Shown piece after piece: positions 5,381-5,421 of a stretch of 5,421 nt of DNA. A model generated the notes under the pieces. The model did no database searches and had not been told where the DNA came from. It was given only the letters and a program-made list of their open reading frames with translations. Where the stretch lies: contig DYJQ01000023.1 of NCBI GenBank assembly GCA_020723045.1, forward strand, positions 10,693-16,113, given 5' to 3'. The translations under genes and the position numbers were made by a program. Each line of letters starts with the position of its first letter. The first letter of the stretch is position 1. The stretch is from Candidatus Micrarchaeum sp. GTDB lineage: Archaea > Micrarchaeota > Micrarchaeia > CAILAH01.

Positions 5381-5421
5381 TTAGACACCTCGCATAGAGA
5401 CTTCATCGTCTGCCTTATGGC
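5378..5421 (-). CDS. 3' tail of an upstream gene, cut by the window edge
   Basis: Two minus-strand frames run open from the window edge to the start of the 4829-5380 gene. One gives AIRQTMKSLCEVSK and stops at TGA (5379-5377), overlapping the ATG as ATGA. The other gives HKADDEVSMRGV and stops at TAA (5383-5381), abutting the ATG. Either would make a tight operon junction. Only about 14 codons are visible, so the correct frame and the product cannot be decided. Confidence 0.4.
5386..5391 (-). promoter_or_regulatory. Ribosome binding site of the 4829-5380 gene
   Basis: GAGGTG lies five bases before the ATG at 5380 and matches the motif seen before the 2335-2898 gene. It lies inside the tail of the upstream reading frame, as expected within an operon. 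Confidence 0.7.

Noticed and set aside
1..5421. CRISPR array, insertion sequence or toxin-antitoxin pair
   Set aside because: No regularly spaced repeats beyond the two-copy leader repeat, no transposase motif and no recognisable toxin or antitoxin were seen.

Overview
The window is archaeal. It carries a complete transcription factor B (TFB) gene, a tRNA gene interrupted at the canonical archaeal 37/38 intron position with no encoded CCA, GAGGTG-type ribosome binding sites and AT-rich TATA-like boxes. There is no rRNA or other taxonomic marker, so the lineage is uncertain. Many orphan genes, a lytic-transglycosylase-like protein and small dense operons would fit a poorly sampled (for example DPANN-type) archaeon, but that is inference.

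Layout. (1) 1-665, plus strand: 3' part of a gene for a lysozyme-fold (SLT, lytic-transglycosylase-like) protein; its reading frame is open to the window edge. (2) 695-838, minus strand: tRNA-Cys(GCA) with a 74-nt intron. Ahead of it, at 839-904, lies an unusual GC-rich leader made of two copies of a 16-bp repeat, each followed by a hairpin. (3) 958-2898, minus strand: a three-gene cluster of two unrecognised soluble proteins and a secreted lipoprotein-like protein with beta-propeller-like sequence. (4) 2899-3057: divergent promoter region with TATA-like boxes and an inverted repeat. (5) 3058-3978, plus strand: TFB. (6) 4015-4737, plus strand: a circularly permuted GTPase of the YlqF/RbgA/MMR1-HSR1 family, probably a large-subunit ribosome assembly factor. 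(7) 4829-5380, minus strand: an unrecognised helical protein that starts at, or overlaps, the end of another gene cut by the window edge.

How they fit. TFB (transcription start), tRNA-Cys and the permuted GTPase (ribosome maturation) are housekeeping information-processing genes. Between and beside them sit orphan genes. The minus-strand cluster ending in a predicted secreted lipoprotein is the best candidate for an undescribed system. Its function cannot be read from sequence alone. The SLT-like gene is AT-richer than its neighbours and lies just beyond the tRNA 3' end, a place where integrated elements often sit, but no attachment-site repeat is visible in the window.
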